The notes: generated by a model not told the origin, from the sequence alone. 64,000 bases of DNA from Bradyrhizobium barranii subsp. apii (GCF_011516635.5 NZ_CP096255.1:8753501-8817500); one strand, 5' to 3'. Positions 17,879 to 26,291 are shown, counted from the first letter of the stretch. Made by a program: numbers and translations.

Positions 17879-19296
17879 AAAGTCGTTCGTGAAGAACTGG
17901 CGGCGGCGCCCGGCTCAAGCGGTGTTTCGAGCCGGGACGGTCTCGAAGAAGGCTCGGATGATGACACGCAAGAGCTCTGCGAGCCATCGCAGCAGCAGAC
18001 CGAAGTTATAGCCGGCGGCGGCGAGAACAGTGTTGATGCGGTCGCCGAGGCGTCCCTTGAGATAATTTCTGTCCATGCGGTGCTCGGCCTTGACGTGGCC
18101 GATGACAGGCTCGACAGCCGCACGACGCTTCATCTCGCGACGGATGGAAGCTGTGACGCGGCGGACCTGACCCGAGATCCAGACCCTGAACCGATGCGGG
18201 TGGTTGTGACCGCGATATCCTTTGTCGACGTGGATACGGCGAGTCTCCACCCCGGTGAGCTTCTCCATGTCGGCGATTACGGGACCGAGCGTGTGCCCAT
18301 CGAAGGGATTGCCATGCAGGGCCTTGGCATGGAGCACGAACTGGCCGCCCTTCGGAGACGTCACAGGGGTGGCGATGCTGACCTTGCAGCCGAACTCGTA
18401 GGGCGCGCGGGCTTTACCTTTGCCGATGCACTCAACCTCCGGAGCATGTAACGCATAGACCTTCGGACCGCGCTGATGCTGATCCTGGCTGCGCACCTGC
18501 TGCGCTAAACCGAGCAACGGGCCGAAGCGAGCTTCCAGCACCGTATCGCCATCAATCTTGCGGCGGATGTCGCGGATGATCCGGCCAAGCCGTGTCCGCA
18601 GGAACTTGAGCTGCCGCCGGGCGCGTTTGAACTGGTGGGCGTGGGTATAGCGGCCGGTCATGATGGCGGCGCGCTTGGCCAGGCGCAGATAGCTCTGGCG
18701 TAGCGGCACACGGTTGCGCTTGGCGAGCCCGACCAGCTTGGTGATTGCTCGATGCAGCAGCCGCGCGTCGGTCGGATGTGCAACCGCCTTGGGCTGCACT
18801 GTGGTATCGACGACCACCCGTTCCAGGTCCTTGGGACCGATGGCGCCGGTCTTGTGCGCCACTGAAAGACTTTCCTGGATCAGGGCGACGAGCTGTTCCT
18901 CGCCGAGCCGCTGCCGCCAGCGTGTCATCGACGATCGATCGAACGGCAGACGGTGGCAGAAGCTCAATTCGCCGCAGAAGTATTGGTAATAGGGGTTCTC
19001 GATCCAGCGAGCGCACAGCACCTCATCTGACAGGTTGTGCATGTGCTTCAAAATGAACAGGCCGGCGACTAGCCGCGTCGGCAAGCCCGGCTGGCCCGAC
19101 CCTGCTTGGCACACTGAACTGAAGCGCTCATTCAGGATGTTCCAGTCGATCAGCGCTGCCAACCGCACCAGCGGATGACCCATGTCGATGATCTGATCAA
19201 GCGCCGGAAGCAACAGGTCTTTCTGGCGATCATCCCTCGGCTTGCTCATCGCATTCCCCAATGTCGACGACGCCGTCAGGGAATCACGAATCGCCC
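17879..19296 (-). mobile_element. IS5-type insertion sequence (approximate bounds)
   Basis: The element carries the 448-residue transposase. The ends are not sharp to the eye: the left flank has TTCGTGA at 17887-17893 followed by CGGCG, and the right end read inward has ATTCGTGA and CGGCG at similar spacing, so these may be degenerate terminal repeats. No target duplication was found. Treat both bounds as uncertain by tens of bases. Confidence 0.55.
17915..19261 (-). CDS. IS5-family transposase (448 aa)
   Basis: The transposase is full length, with an N-terminal DUF772-type domain (MGHPLVRLAALIDW, GLPTRLVAGLFILKHMHNLSDE, WIENPYYQYFCGE) and DDE residues in VVVDTTVQPKAV, HVDKGYRGHNHP and AVEPVIGHVKAEHRMDRN. 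Proteins of this kind are common in Bradyrhizobium and Methylobacterium and are labelled IS5 or IS1182-like. No frameshift or stop is seen, so it may be active. Confidence 0.9.
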   Translation of the reverse strand: MGNAMSKPRDDRQKDLLLPALDQIIDMGHPLVRLAALIDWNILNERFSSVCQAGSGQPGLPTRLVAGLFILKHMHNLSDEVLCARWIENPYYQYFCGELSFCHRLPFDRSSMTRWRQRLGEEQLVALIQESLSVAHKTGAIGPKDLERVVVDTTVQPKAVAHPTDARLLHRAITKLVGLAKRNRVPLRQSYLRLAKRAAIMTGRYTHAHQFKRARRQLKFLRTRLGRIIRDIRRKIDGDTVLEARFGPLLGLAQQVRSQDQHQRGPKVYALHAPEVECIGKGKARAPYEFGCKVSIATPVTSPKGGQFVLHAKALHGNPFDGHTLGPVIADMEKLTGVETRRIHVDKGYRGHNHPHRFRVWISGQVRRVTASIRREMKRRAAVEPVIGHVKAEHRMDRNYLKGRLGDRINTVLAAAGYNFGLLLRWLAELLRVIIRAFFETVPARNTA

Positions 19297-19420
19297 AAAA
19301 GCAAAATCCTAAAACGCAAGAAAGCGAGGTCCAACACCCCGCTTTCCTGCAAAATCGAATACTACATCAAGACAAATTCTGCTTATTTCTCAGATCAATC
19401 CGCATTCTTCACGGACGACT

Positions 19421-19490
19421 AAAAATGGCTCGCTTGATGCGAGCCATTTTCTCATCGGGACCGGTGAAGTCCGAACGTGGCTGCGGGATA
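19421..19490 (-). repeat. Imperfect copy of tRNA-fMet trailer, terminator and 3' end
   Basis: This stretch aligns base for base with 26158-26228 at about 85% identity. It contains a terminator-like hairpin (GGCTCGC/GCGAGCC, 19427-19446), a conserved spacer containing AAGTCCGAAC, and a TGG plus about ten bases matching the end of the tRNA-fMet gene. Similarity stops after position 19490. It is in direct orientation. Such a copy is what site-specific integration at a tRNA 3' end leaves behind (an att-like scar). It lies between the IS5 element and the SDR gene. Confidence 0.6.
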
Positions 19491-19555
19491 CACTACCACG
19501 ACCATGCCGGGACGACGCCGTTCAGCGATTTCGGGCCGCCAGGACACGTCGCGCG

Positions 19556-20308
19556 TCAGCGAAGGCCGCCGGTAACGTGAAGTGTCTCGCCCGTGACGTA
19601 GGACGCTTCGTCCGAAGCGAAGAAGGCCACCGCGGCAGCGATCTCCTCGACCTTGCCGATGCGGCCAAGCGGGGTGGTGGATTCGATCCAGTTGCGCATG
19701 TCGCCCTCGTGCAGGCCGGCGGATACGACGCCTTCGGTGGCGATCATGCCCGGATTGACGGCGTTGACGCGGATCTTGCGCGGCGCGAGCTCCTTCGACA
19801 GCACGGAGGAGATCGCATCCACCGATGCCTTCGTCGCGGTGTAGACGGCGGTGTTCGCCGGCGCGATGGTCGACACGCCGGAGCTGATGTTGATGATGCT
19901 GCCCCCATTGGGATTGAAGTGCCGCACCGCTTCCCCCGAGATCAAGAGAAGCCCGAGCACATTGAGGTCGAAATGCTTGTGGAAATGCTCAGGCGTGATG
20001 GCCTCGAGCGGCGCGAACTCGTAGATGCCCGCGTTGTTGACGAGGATGTCGATCGCACCGAACGCCTTCACGGTCTCGGCGACGACGCTCTTCACGTTTT
20101 TGGCATCGGCCAGGTTGCCGTGGACGGCGACGGCTTTGCCACCCTTGGCGATGATGGCGGCGACCACGCGGTCGGCGGCCTCTTTGCTGGCGCTGTAGTT
20201 GACGGCAACCGCCGCACCCTCGGCCGCAAGCCGGGCGGAGATTTCGGCACCAATGCCTTTGGATGCGCCGGTCACGAGCGCAACTTTGCCTTCGAGTCTC
20301 TTGGTCAT
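19556..20308 (-). CDS. SDR-family NAD(P)-dependent oxidoreductase
   Basis: This 250-residue short-chain dehydrogenase has the cofactor motif TGASKGIG, the structural NNAG, the catalytic Ser in NISSGVS, YTATK (Tyr-x3-Lys) and a classic C-terminal GETLHVTGG. NADP preference is suggested by basic or small residues after the glycine motif. ATG 20308 is chosen over the upstream in-frame ATG because the family starts at MTKRLEGKVALVTG. It is divergent from a broken ArsR regulator, with a perfect palindromic operator between them. Confidence 0.92.
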   Translation of the reverse strand: MTKRLEGKVALVTGASKGIGAEISARLAAEGAAVAVNYSASKEAADRVVAAIIAKGGKAVAVHGNLADAKNVKSVVAETVKAFGAIDILVNNAGIYEFAPLEAITPEHFHKHFDLNVLGLLLISGEAVRHFNPNGGSIINISSGVSTIAPANTAVYTATKASVDAISSVLSKELAPRKIRVNAVNPGMIATEGVVSAGLHEGDMRNWIESTTPLGRIGKVEEIAAAVAFFASDEASYVTGETLHVTGGLR

Positions 20309-20342
20309 CGCATGTCTTCCGTTGTTCGGCGGGATGCCGATA

Positions 20343-20370
20343 TTCAATAGTTCAACAGTGAACTATTGAA
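20343..20370. promoter_or_regulatory. Perfect 12-bp inverted repeat, likely ArsR operator
   Basis: TTCAATAGTTCA (20343-20354) and TGAACTATTGAA (20359-20370) are exact inverted arms around a 4-base spacer. The site lies midway between the divergent SDR (start 20308) and ArsR-like (start 20401) genes, where an ArsR repressor would block both promoters. It is the strongest operator-like palindrome in the window. Confidence 0.65.
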
Positions 20371-20400
20371 TGAGTTCAAGGGACGTGCTATATTTTGAGC

Positions 20401-20707
20401 ATGGTGCAGTTCGTTCACCCACCGCGGGACGAGATTACACTCGCCGGGGTGCTTGGAGCTCTCGCGGATCCAATGCGGCTGCGCATCGTCAAAAGCCTGG
20501 CCGCGCAAAACGACTGCATGTCGTGCACCGAGGCGGCGCCCTGACATGGCGAAGTCGACCCTCTCGAACCATTTTCGGATCCTGCGGGAGGCCGGCCTGA
20601 TCCGGACGTCAAAGCAAGGCGTCCAGCACCGCAACGTTTTGCGCGAAGAGGATATCAACGCGCGGTTTCCAAAGCTGCTGAAAATGATCCTGAGCTTTCC
20701 GGACTGA
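20401..20707 (+). pseudogene. ArsR-family regulator, frameshifted
   Basis: Frame one (ATG 20401) gives the start of a winged helix-turn-helix regulator (ITLAGVLGALADPMRLRIVKSL, then CMSCTEAAP) and hits TGA at 20542-20544. The next frame then gives the recognition half (PDMAKSTLSNHFRILREAGL, then RTSKQGVQHRNVLR), ending at 20707. Family members usually read EAAPCPxMAKSTLSNHF, so about five bases seem lost. One possibility is loss of one copy of a CCCTG repeat. The protein is probably not made, which would free the neighbouring SDR from repression. Confidence 0.75.
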
Positions 20708-20875
20708 GGGCATTCGCGCACGACAGATTTGTGGAGCCGCAAGGTATCGGCTGATGTTGCCACCGGGCGTATCCCAAAACAAAAATGGCCCGAGCTTCCG
20801 TCCCGGCGCGGCGTGTTGCCCGGCGTTCGCGCCATGATCGATCTTCTGGCTACAGCGCTGAAGGCCCAGGTCTAG
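20708..20875 (+). pseudogene. LysR-regulator C-terminal remnant
   Basis: After the ArsR stop the same frame stays open to TAG at 20873-20875. Its last 40 or so residues (WPELPSRRGVLPGVRAMIDL, then LATALKAQV) look like the usual end of a LysR-family effector domain. No N-terminal part exists nearby. It is probably a leftover of a regulator gene lost by rearrangement. Confidence 0.35.
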
Positions 20876-20887
20876 CGCGCCGACCTG

Positions 20888-21769
20888 CTAGGGCTGCAAG
20901 ACATGTTGCTCCGCGCGCGTGACGGAGCCTCCAAGCAGGCAACCTACGGGCCGGCTGTCAGCGAAGCCGAGCCGCACCCGAATCTCGGACAACGACCCCA
21001 TCGCCCGGCCCTGCATGATGGTGATCCGCGCGCTGTTGCGCTCGACCAGGCCGTTCTTGAGCAGTCCGAACGCGAGCGCCGCGGCGGCAATGCCGGTGGC
21101 AGCATCTTCCGGGTAGCCTGATGACTTCGGAAACTGTCGCGCCTCGAAGCGCCGTTCGCCCTGATGTTCGATGGCGTAGGGGTAAAGTCCGGTGGACCCG
21201 ATCCGCCCGCAGCACGCCTCGATCTGCGCTGGGTCCGGCACCAGCTCATTGAGCTCACGGACGCCCTTGATCGGGATGAGCGTCTTCACGCGTGACGTGA
21301 CGGCGTTCTGCACCGGCATATCAAGCAGATCGCGGCGCGACAGCTTGAGCGTCGACAGAACGTCCTCTTCTTCGGCACGCGAGAGATCAACGACCTTGCC
21401 GACAGGCTGGCTGATCTCGACGGACGGTTCGCCCGAGTCCACACGATCGACATAGCCCGTCACCGATCCGCTGCGTGTCTCGATGCGGACCTGTTCGCCC
21501 GGCAGGCGCCCCTTGGTCGCGAGGACCCAGAGCGCGCCGATGGTCGCGTGACCGCACATTTCCATCTCGTGTCGCGGAACCCAGAACCGGAAGACGTAGT
21601 CAGAGTCGAGTCCCGGCGCCGGCAGGACGAAGCCCGACTCATGCCCGAAGTGCCGGGCCACCGACTGCATCCCCGCAGCAGTCAGGTTCGATGCATCGAT
21701 GACAATTGGACAGGGGTTGCCGCCGCGCCCCGTGTGGGTGAACACGTTGACAAGGTCGATCTCGGTCAT
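20888..21769 (-). CDS. PhzF-family isomerase/epimerase
   Basis: The 293-residue protein belongs to the PhzF/diaminopimelate-epimerase-like fold. Family marks are the N-terminal VFT..GRGGNPCPIVID, the HESGFVLP segment with the catalytic Glu, HEMEMCGHATIGA and the EDAATGIAAAALA loop. Members isomerise or epimerise small acids, PhzF itself acting in phenazine synthesis; most paralogues have unknown substrates. ATG 21769 is chosen. A 38-residue ORF ends 8 bases upstream. It diverges from the polyketide cassette, separated now by an IS element. Confidence 0.9.
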   Translation of the reverse strand: MTEIDLVNVFTHTGRGGNPCPIVIDASNLTAAGMQSVARHFGHESGFVLPAPGLDSDYVFRFWVPRHEMEMCGHATIGALWVLATKGRLPGEQVRIETRSGSVTGYVDRVDSGEPSVEISQPVGKVVDLSRAEEEDVLSTLKLSRRDLLDMPVQNAVTSRVKTLIPIKGVRELNELVPDPAQIEACCGRIGSTGLYPYAIEHQGERRFEARQFPKSSGYPEDAATGIAAAALAFGLLKNGLVERNSARITIMQGRAMGSLSEIRVRLGFADSRPVGCLLGGSVTRAEQHVLQP

Positions 21770-21777
21770 TGGACAGC

Positions 21778-21894
21778 TCACTTCATGGAGTGCGCGACGG
21801 CGTCAACGATCGCGTTGGCAACGGTTTGATGGACCATGGTCAGATTCTGATGGCGCTCGAATGCCTCGCTGGGCGGAAGCGACAACCTCTGCAT
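21778..21894 (-). CDS. Short ORF upstream of phzF-like gene, possible gene remnant
   Basis: The 38-residue ORF (MQRLSLPPSEAFERHQNLTM, then VHQTVANAIVDAVAHSMK) stops 8 bases before the phzF-like ATG, so translation could be coupled. It reads like the C-terminal end of a longer enzyme, but the frame meets a stop about 13 codons upstream, and the IS element lies about 60 bases further on. I do not recognise the family. Confidence 0.3.
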   Translation of the reverse strand: MQRLSLPPSEAFERHQNLTMVHQTVANAIVDAVAHSMK

Positions 21895-21953
21895 GTCGAA
21901 TCCAAACCTGGGAAGTCGTAACGCTATTCAAGTTTTAGTGACATGTCCGGCTA

Positions 21954-22815
21954 GAGGCTGTTAGGGACTGATTAACCATAGATGTTGAGGTTTGCGGGAT
22001 GTCGATTCCCCGCGAGCCTTATCCTTCTGACGTTTCCGATGACGAATGGGCGCTTGTTGCGCCGTATCTGACACTTTTGCCGGAGGACGCCTCGCAGCGG
22101 ACGCATGCGCTTCGCGAGGTGTTCAACGGCCTGCGCTATATCGTGAAGACCGGCGCGCCCTGGCGCTGGATGCCGAACGATTTGCCGCCGTGGGAGATCG
22201 CCTATCAACAGGCGCAGCGGTGGTTGCGCGCGGGTTGTTTTGAGGCCCTGGCCGAGGATCTGCGCGTCATCCTGCGCCTTGCGGCTGGCCGACCCGCGCA
22301 GCCGACCGCCGCCATCATCGACAGTCGAACTCTACGCTCGACGCCCGAGAGTGGCGCCCGCGGCGCCTACGACGGAGCCAAGCGCAAAAAAGGTTCGAAG
22401 CTGCATCTGGCCGTCGATACGCTCGGCCATCTTCTGGCGCTGCATGTCACGCCCGCCAACACCGACGATCGCGCCGAGATTGGCCGGATCGCCAAGACGA
22501 TTCAGGCAGAGACTGGTCAGAGCGTCGAAGTCGCCTTCGTTGACCAGGGCTACACAGGCGACAAGCCTGCAATGGCGGCTGCAGAACACGGCATTGCCCT
22601 CGAGGTCATAAAGCTGTCGCAGGCCAAACGAGGCTTCGTGCTGCTCCCAAGGCGATGGGTCGTCGAACGATCCTTCGCGTGGGCCACACGCTTCCGAAGA
22701 CTTGTCAAAGACTACGAGCGATGCGCTCAGACCCTCGCCGATCTCCACCTCATCGCTTTCGCATGCATCATGCTCAAAAACGTCGCTAAACTCGCCGCTG
22801 GTTCCTAACAGCCTC
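21954..22815 (+). mobile_element. IS5/IS427-type insertion sequence (862 bp)
   Basis: Terminal inverted repeats are GAGGCTGTTAGGGAC on the left and, read inward from the right, GAGGCTGTTAGGAAC (14 of 15 identical). TA flanks both ends (21952-21953 and 22816-22817), in a CTAG-like context. The element carries one uninterrupted transposase gene. It has landed between the divergent phzF-like and polyketide synthase genes, 81 bases before the likely start of the latter. Confidence 0.9.
21999..22808 (+). CDS. IS5-family transposase (IS427 group)
   Basis: This 269-residue transposase has the N-terminal DUF4096-type motif (YPSDVSDDEWALVAPYL, GLRYIVKTGAPWRWMP) and a DDE domain with Asp in IIDSRTLRSTPE, Asp in FVDQGYTGDKP and Glu in RRWVVERSFAW. 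Many IS427-group members use two overlapping frames; this one is a single intact frame. It fills nearly the whole element. Confidence 0.92.
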   Translation: MSIPREPYPSDVSDDEWALVAPYLTLLPEDASQRTHALREVFNGLRYIVKTGAPWRWMPNDLPPWEIAYQQAQRWLRAGCFEALAEDLRVILRLAAGRPAQPTAAIIDSRTLRSTPESGARGAYDGAKRKKGSKLHLAVDTLGHLLALHVTPANTDDRAEIGRIAKTIQAETGQSVEVAFVDQGYTGDKPAMAAAEHGIALEVIKLSQAKRGFVLLPRRWVVERSFAWATRFRRLVKDYERCAQTLADLHLIAFACIMLKNVAKLAAGS

Positions 22816-22896
22816 TAGATCATTTCTTACAAGCGTCGAAATATTTGCACCGCGCCGATGTTTCTTATGCTGATGACAGCAACACCAGGATCCCCG

Positions 22897-23946
22897 ATGC
22901 CCCCGGCTGCGCTGGTCTCCCTGGCGACGTCGGTGCCTCCCCACGTGTTTTTGCAAGAGGACGTGCTGACGGCGGCATGGGATGTCTTCGGCGCCCGCTT
23001 TCCCGAATTCGAACGGTTCTCAAGCATTTTCTCGAATACCGGCATAGTCAAGCGTCACGGCGTCAAGCCATTCGACTGGTATCTCGAACGACGAGGCTGG
23101 CCCGAACGCACCGAGGCCTTTCTCGAGGGAGCCGAAGCGCTATTTGTCGATGTCGCCGAGAAGGCGCTGGCGGGCGCGCAACTTGCTGGCGGCGATGTCG
23201 ACACTGTCGTGACCGTCTCTTCCACGGGAATCGCGACACCAAGTCTCGAGGCGCGCGTTGCTCGCCGGATGGGCTTCCGGTCCGACACGATGCGTGTACC
23301 GGTGTTTGGTCTTGGCTGTGCGGGCGGGGTTTCGGGTCTATCGATTGCGTCGCGCCTCGCCCAAGCGCGCCCTGGCACCAACGTGCTGCTGGTCACGATC
23401 GAGCTCTGCTCACTCGCACTTCGCCTGGACGAACTTACCAAAGCCAACATCGTCGCCGTCAGCCTGTTTGGCGACGGCGCTGCTGCAATCGTGTTGCGCG
23501 CGGGCGATGGCGGTGCGACGCAGATCGAGGCTGCCGGCGAACACCTTTGGCCGGATACGCTTGGCATCATGGGATGGAGTGTCGATCCGGAAGGATTCGG
23601 CGTCATCTTTCGCCGCACCATACCTGACTTCGTCACGAGGCATTTCAACTCCGCCGTGACCGAAATTCTCTCCAGAATGCGTCTTTCAGTGGAAGACATT
23701 GACCGGTTCATCTGCCATCCCGGCGGCGCGAAGGTGATCTGTGCATTGGAAGGCGCGCTCGCGCTCGACCAAGGAACGCTTTCCCATGAACGACAGATTA
23801 TCGCCGACTTTGGTAACATGTCGTCACCCACTGTATTGTTCGTGCTTGAGCAGGCTCGCGCGATAGGGCTGCCGGCGCGCTCACTGTTGACGGCGCTCGG
23901 ACCCGGCTTCACCGCGAGCTGTGTCACGCTACGGCACACTGCGTGA
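22897..23946 (+). CDS. Type III polyketide synthase
   Basis: The 349-residue thiolase-fold enzyme is of the chalcone/stilbene synthase superfamily. All three catalytic residues are present: Cys141 in GLGCAGGVSGLS, His274 in FICHPGGAKV and Asn307 in DFGNMSSPTV. Bacterial relatives condense a fatty acyl starter with malonyl-CoA to give alkylpyrones or alkylresorcinols. ATG 22897 has AGGA 6 bases upstream and fits the usual 350-residue length; in-frame ATGs from 22858 also exist. The stop overlaps the methyltransferase start by 4 bases (GTGA), so the two are translationally coupled. The IS element 81 bases upstream may have replaced its promoter. Confidence 0.92.
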   Translation: MPPAALVSLATSVPPHVFLQEDVLTAAWDVFGARFPEFERFSSIFSNTGIVKRHGVKPFDWYLERRGWPERTEAFLEGAEALFVDVAEKALAGAQLAGGDVDTVVTVSSTGIATPSLEARVARRMGFRSDTMRVPVFGLGCAGGVSGLSIASRLAQARPGTNVLLVTIELCSLALRLDELTKANIVAVSLFGDGAAAIVLRAGDGGATQIEAAGEHLWPDTLGIMGWSVDPEGFGVIFRRTIPDFVTRHFNSAVTEILSRMRLSVEDIDRFICHPGGAKVICALEGALALDQGTLSHERQIIADFGNMSSPTVLFVLEQARAIGLPARSLLTALGPGFTASCVTLRHTA

Positions 23947-24461
23947 CGTTTGCTGAACTCATTCTCGGCGCCATCACGCTGCAACGCGTCGGCGAGCTCG
24001 TCATTTCGCGCGCTAACACTCGAAAGCTCCTGGCCCGCGGCGCCGTCGAGGTGGCCCCCCGGCATTATCCGTTGATCATCACGGTTCATGCCGCCTGGCT
24101 GTTGTCGCTGTGGGTGTTCGGCCGCGACCAACCGGTGAATGTCGTTGCCCTGGCCGGCTATCTTATCCTTCAGTGCCTTCGCTTCTGGGTCATCTGGACG
24201 CTCGGCTCACGATGGACGACGCGGATTATTGTTCTGCCCGAACAGCCGCTCGTGTCAGCGGGACCCTATCGATTTCTGTCGCATCCCAACTATGCCGTGG
24301 TTGCCGGCGAGATCGCCGTGCTCCCTTTGGTTCTGGGTCTGCCGCTGCTGGCCATCGTCTTCACCATCCTCAACGCCGCGGTTCTCGCGATCCGCATACG
24401 GGCCGAAAACCTCGCCCTCGCCGCATCCCGTGAGACATTATGCGTGGCGCATAATGACTGA
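23943..24461 (+). CDS. Isoprenylcysteine carboxyl methyltransferase-like membrane protein
   Basis: The 172-residue integral membrane protein has about four hydrophobic segments and the family SAM-binding end (GPYRFLSHPNYAVVAGEI). The start is GTG 23943, inside the stop of the polyketide synthase. In Bacillus the BpsA-BpsB pair consists of a type III polyketide synthase and an ICMT-like protein that methylates the alkylpyrone product; the same gene order here suggests the same chemistry. The gene overlaps the MFS start by 8 bases. Confidence 0.88.
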   Translation: MTFAELILGAITLQRVGELVISRANTRKLLARGAVEVAPRHYPLIITVHAAWLLSLWVFGRDQPVNVVALAGYLILQCLRFWVIWTLGSRWTTRIIVLPEQPLVSAGPYRFLSHPNYAVVAGEIAVLPLVLGLPLLAIVFTILNAAVLAIRIRAENLALAASRETLCVAHND

Positions 24462-26016
24462 ACGGGTTACCGAGCCGAGTGCAGCTACGTGGCTTGGCTT
24501 CGTCCTGATGTGCCTCGGCATGTTCATGGCGATCCTCGACATTCAGGTCGTCGCCACTTCGCTACCCACGATCCAGAGTACACTCGCCATATCGCGAGAG
24601 GCGATGAGCTGGATTCAAACCGCGTATCTGATCGCCGAGATCATCGCCATTCCACTGACCGGGTGGCTTACGCGCTTTCTGACGCTGCGATGGCTGTTCG
24701 TTATTGCGATCAGCCTCTTTACCCTTGCCTCCATCGGCTGCGCGTTCAGCAGCAGTTTTACGACGCTTGTCAGCTTCCGCGTGCTTCAGGGTTTCGCTGG
24801 CGGCGTGCTGATTCCGGCGGTTTTTTCGGCTGTCTTTCTGCTGTTTCCGATCCGTTTGCATCCCGTTGCCACCACCATGGCCGGCATTATGGCCGTGCTG
24901 GCACCCACGGTCGGGCCGGTGGTCGGTGGCTGGATCACCGACACCTGGTCCTGGCATTGGCTGTTTCTGATCAATGTCGCTCCTGGGGTGGTCGCCGCAC
25001 TCGCCACGCCAATGCTGCTGCCGCGCGAACGACTCCGGCTTTCTGATCTGGCTACTCTCGACGTGCCGTCTCTCGGACTTCTTGCGGTTTCGCTTGCATG
25101 CCTGGAGATCGGTCTGAAGGAAGGCCCGCAACGCGGGTGGCTTTCTCCATTCTGCTCCATCCTGATCGTCTTGAGTGCTGCCGCGGCAACCGTCTTCGCC
25201 ATCCGAACACTCAGGGCCGCGCATCCGGTGGTCGAACTGTCGACATTTAGATCGCGCTCGTTTGCGATCGGTTGCGCATTGAGCTTCTTCCTCGGAGTTG
25301 GATTGTTCGGCTCGGTCTATCTCATGCCGGTCTTCCTCGCCTATGTTCGACATCATGACGCATTTGAAATCGGCACGATCATGCTCGTCACCGGCGTTGC
25401 GCAGCTTGCCACCGCGCCGATTGCGGGCCTGCTGGAAAGCAGGTTTGATCCCCGTTGGTTGTCGGCGGCGGGGTTTGGTCTGTTCGCGATCGGGCTGGGT
25501 TGCAGTGCATTCGAGAGCCGTGTCGCCGACTTCCAAGAAATGTTCTGGCCGCAAGTCTTGCGCGGCGTTGCGATCATGTTTTGCCTGCTGCCTCCGACCC
25601 GGCTGGCGTTGGGTTCGCTGACCGCATCACGGGTACCCGACGCAAGCGGCCTGTTTAACCTGATGCGAAACCTCGGGGGCGCAATCGGCATCGCGCTGAT
25701 CGATACGATCCTTTACGGACGCACCGGCGGGCACGCCGACGCTTTGCGAGAGCGCCTGATTGCGGGCGATGTGACTGCGGCTCAGGCGATCGGGCTTGAC
25801 GTCACGCTGTTTACCCACCGCCCTCCGCAGGTCTCCGATGCCACGGTTGAAGCCTATCTGCGTCCCATGGTCGAAAAGGCCGCGTTCGCGCTCAGCGCCA
25901 ACGAAGCCTGGGCCCTCCTCGCTTGCGTGGCGCTGCTCGGACTGTTGCTCATTCCGTTCGCGGCCGGTCCCCTGGAAGGCACTGATGAGAATTCTGGTGA
26001 TGGCGCACTCAATTGA
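24454..26016 (+). CDS. DHA2-family MFS exporter (14 TM)
   Basis: This 520-residue transporter of EmrB/QacA type has the N-terminal LGMFMAILDIQVVATSLPTI signature, motif C-like GPVVGGWITDTWSWHWLF and fourteen predicted membrane segments. The start ATG 24454 overlaps the end of the methyltransferase gene. As the third gene of a tightly overlapping set it most likely exports the polyketide product or gives self-resistance to it. No HlyD-type adaptor is adjacent. The stop at 26016 is about 140 bases from the terminator repeat beside tRNA-fMet. Confidence 0.9.
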   Translation: MTERVTEPSAATWLGFVLMCLGMFMAILDIQVVATSLPTIQSTLAISREAMSWIQTAYLIAEIIAIPLTGWLTRFLTLRWLFVIAISLFTLASIGCAFSSSFTTLVSFRVLQGFAGGVLIPAVFSAVFLLFPIRLHPVATTMAGIMAVLAPTVGPVVGGWITDTWSWHWLFLINVAPGVVAALATPMLLPRERLRLSDLATLDVPSLGLLAVSLACLEIGLKEGPQRGWLSPFCSILIVLSAAAATVFAIRTLRAAHPVVELSTFRSRSFAIGCALSFFLGVGLFGSVYLMPVFLAYVRHHDAFEIGTIMLVTGVAQLATAPIAGLLESRFDPRWLSAAGFGLFAIGLGCSAFESRVADFQEMFWPQVLRGVAIMFCLLPPTRLALGSLTASRVPDASGLFNLMRNLGGAIGIALIDTILYGRTGGHADALRERLIAGDVTAAQAIGLDVTLFTHRPPQVSDATVEAYLRPMVEKAAFALSANEAWALLACVALLGLLLIPFAAGPLEGTDENSGDGALN

Positions 26017-26157
26017 GTGGTGAATAGAGATCGCAATTGCCGCGACGCCCCGCCCAACCAGCGAAGTTCGGCGCGGTTCGCTTAGCTATCTGAGGAAGGC
26101 CGCACTGACCGAGGGACTCGTCGTGACCTGAGACAGTAGGTGTCCGCCCCACCAAAC

Positions 26158-26187
26158 AAAAATGGCCCGCGTGATGCGGGCCATTTT
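26158..26187 (-). terminator. Rho-independent terminator of tRNA-fMet
   Basis: On the minus strand a hairpin with arms AAAATGGCCCGC and GCGGGCCATTTTT and a short loop ends in a T run. It lies 27 bases after the tRNA-fMet CCA end. A diverged copy of the same structure occurs at 19421-19450. It could also stop transcripts of the MFS gene from the other side. Confidence 0.75.
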
Positions 26188-26214
26188 CGTATCGGAACCG
26201 GTAAAGTCCGAACT

Positions 26215-26291
<77 letters not shown>

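Noticed and set aside
24139..24453. N-terminal extension of the MFS transporter frame
   Set aside because: It overlaps the methyltransferase gene out of frame and lacks transporter features; the family start fits ATG 24454.
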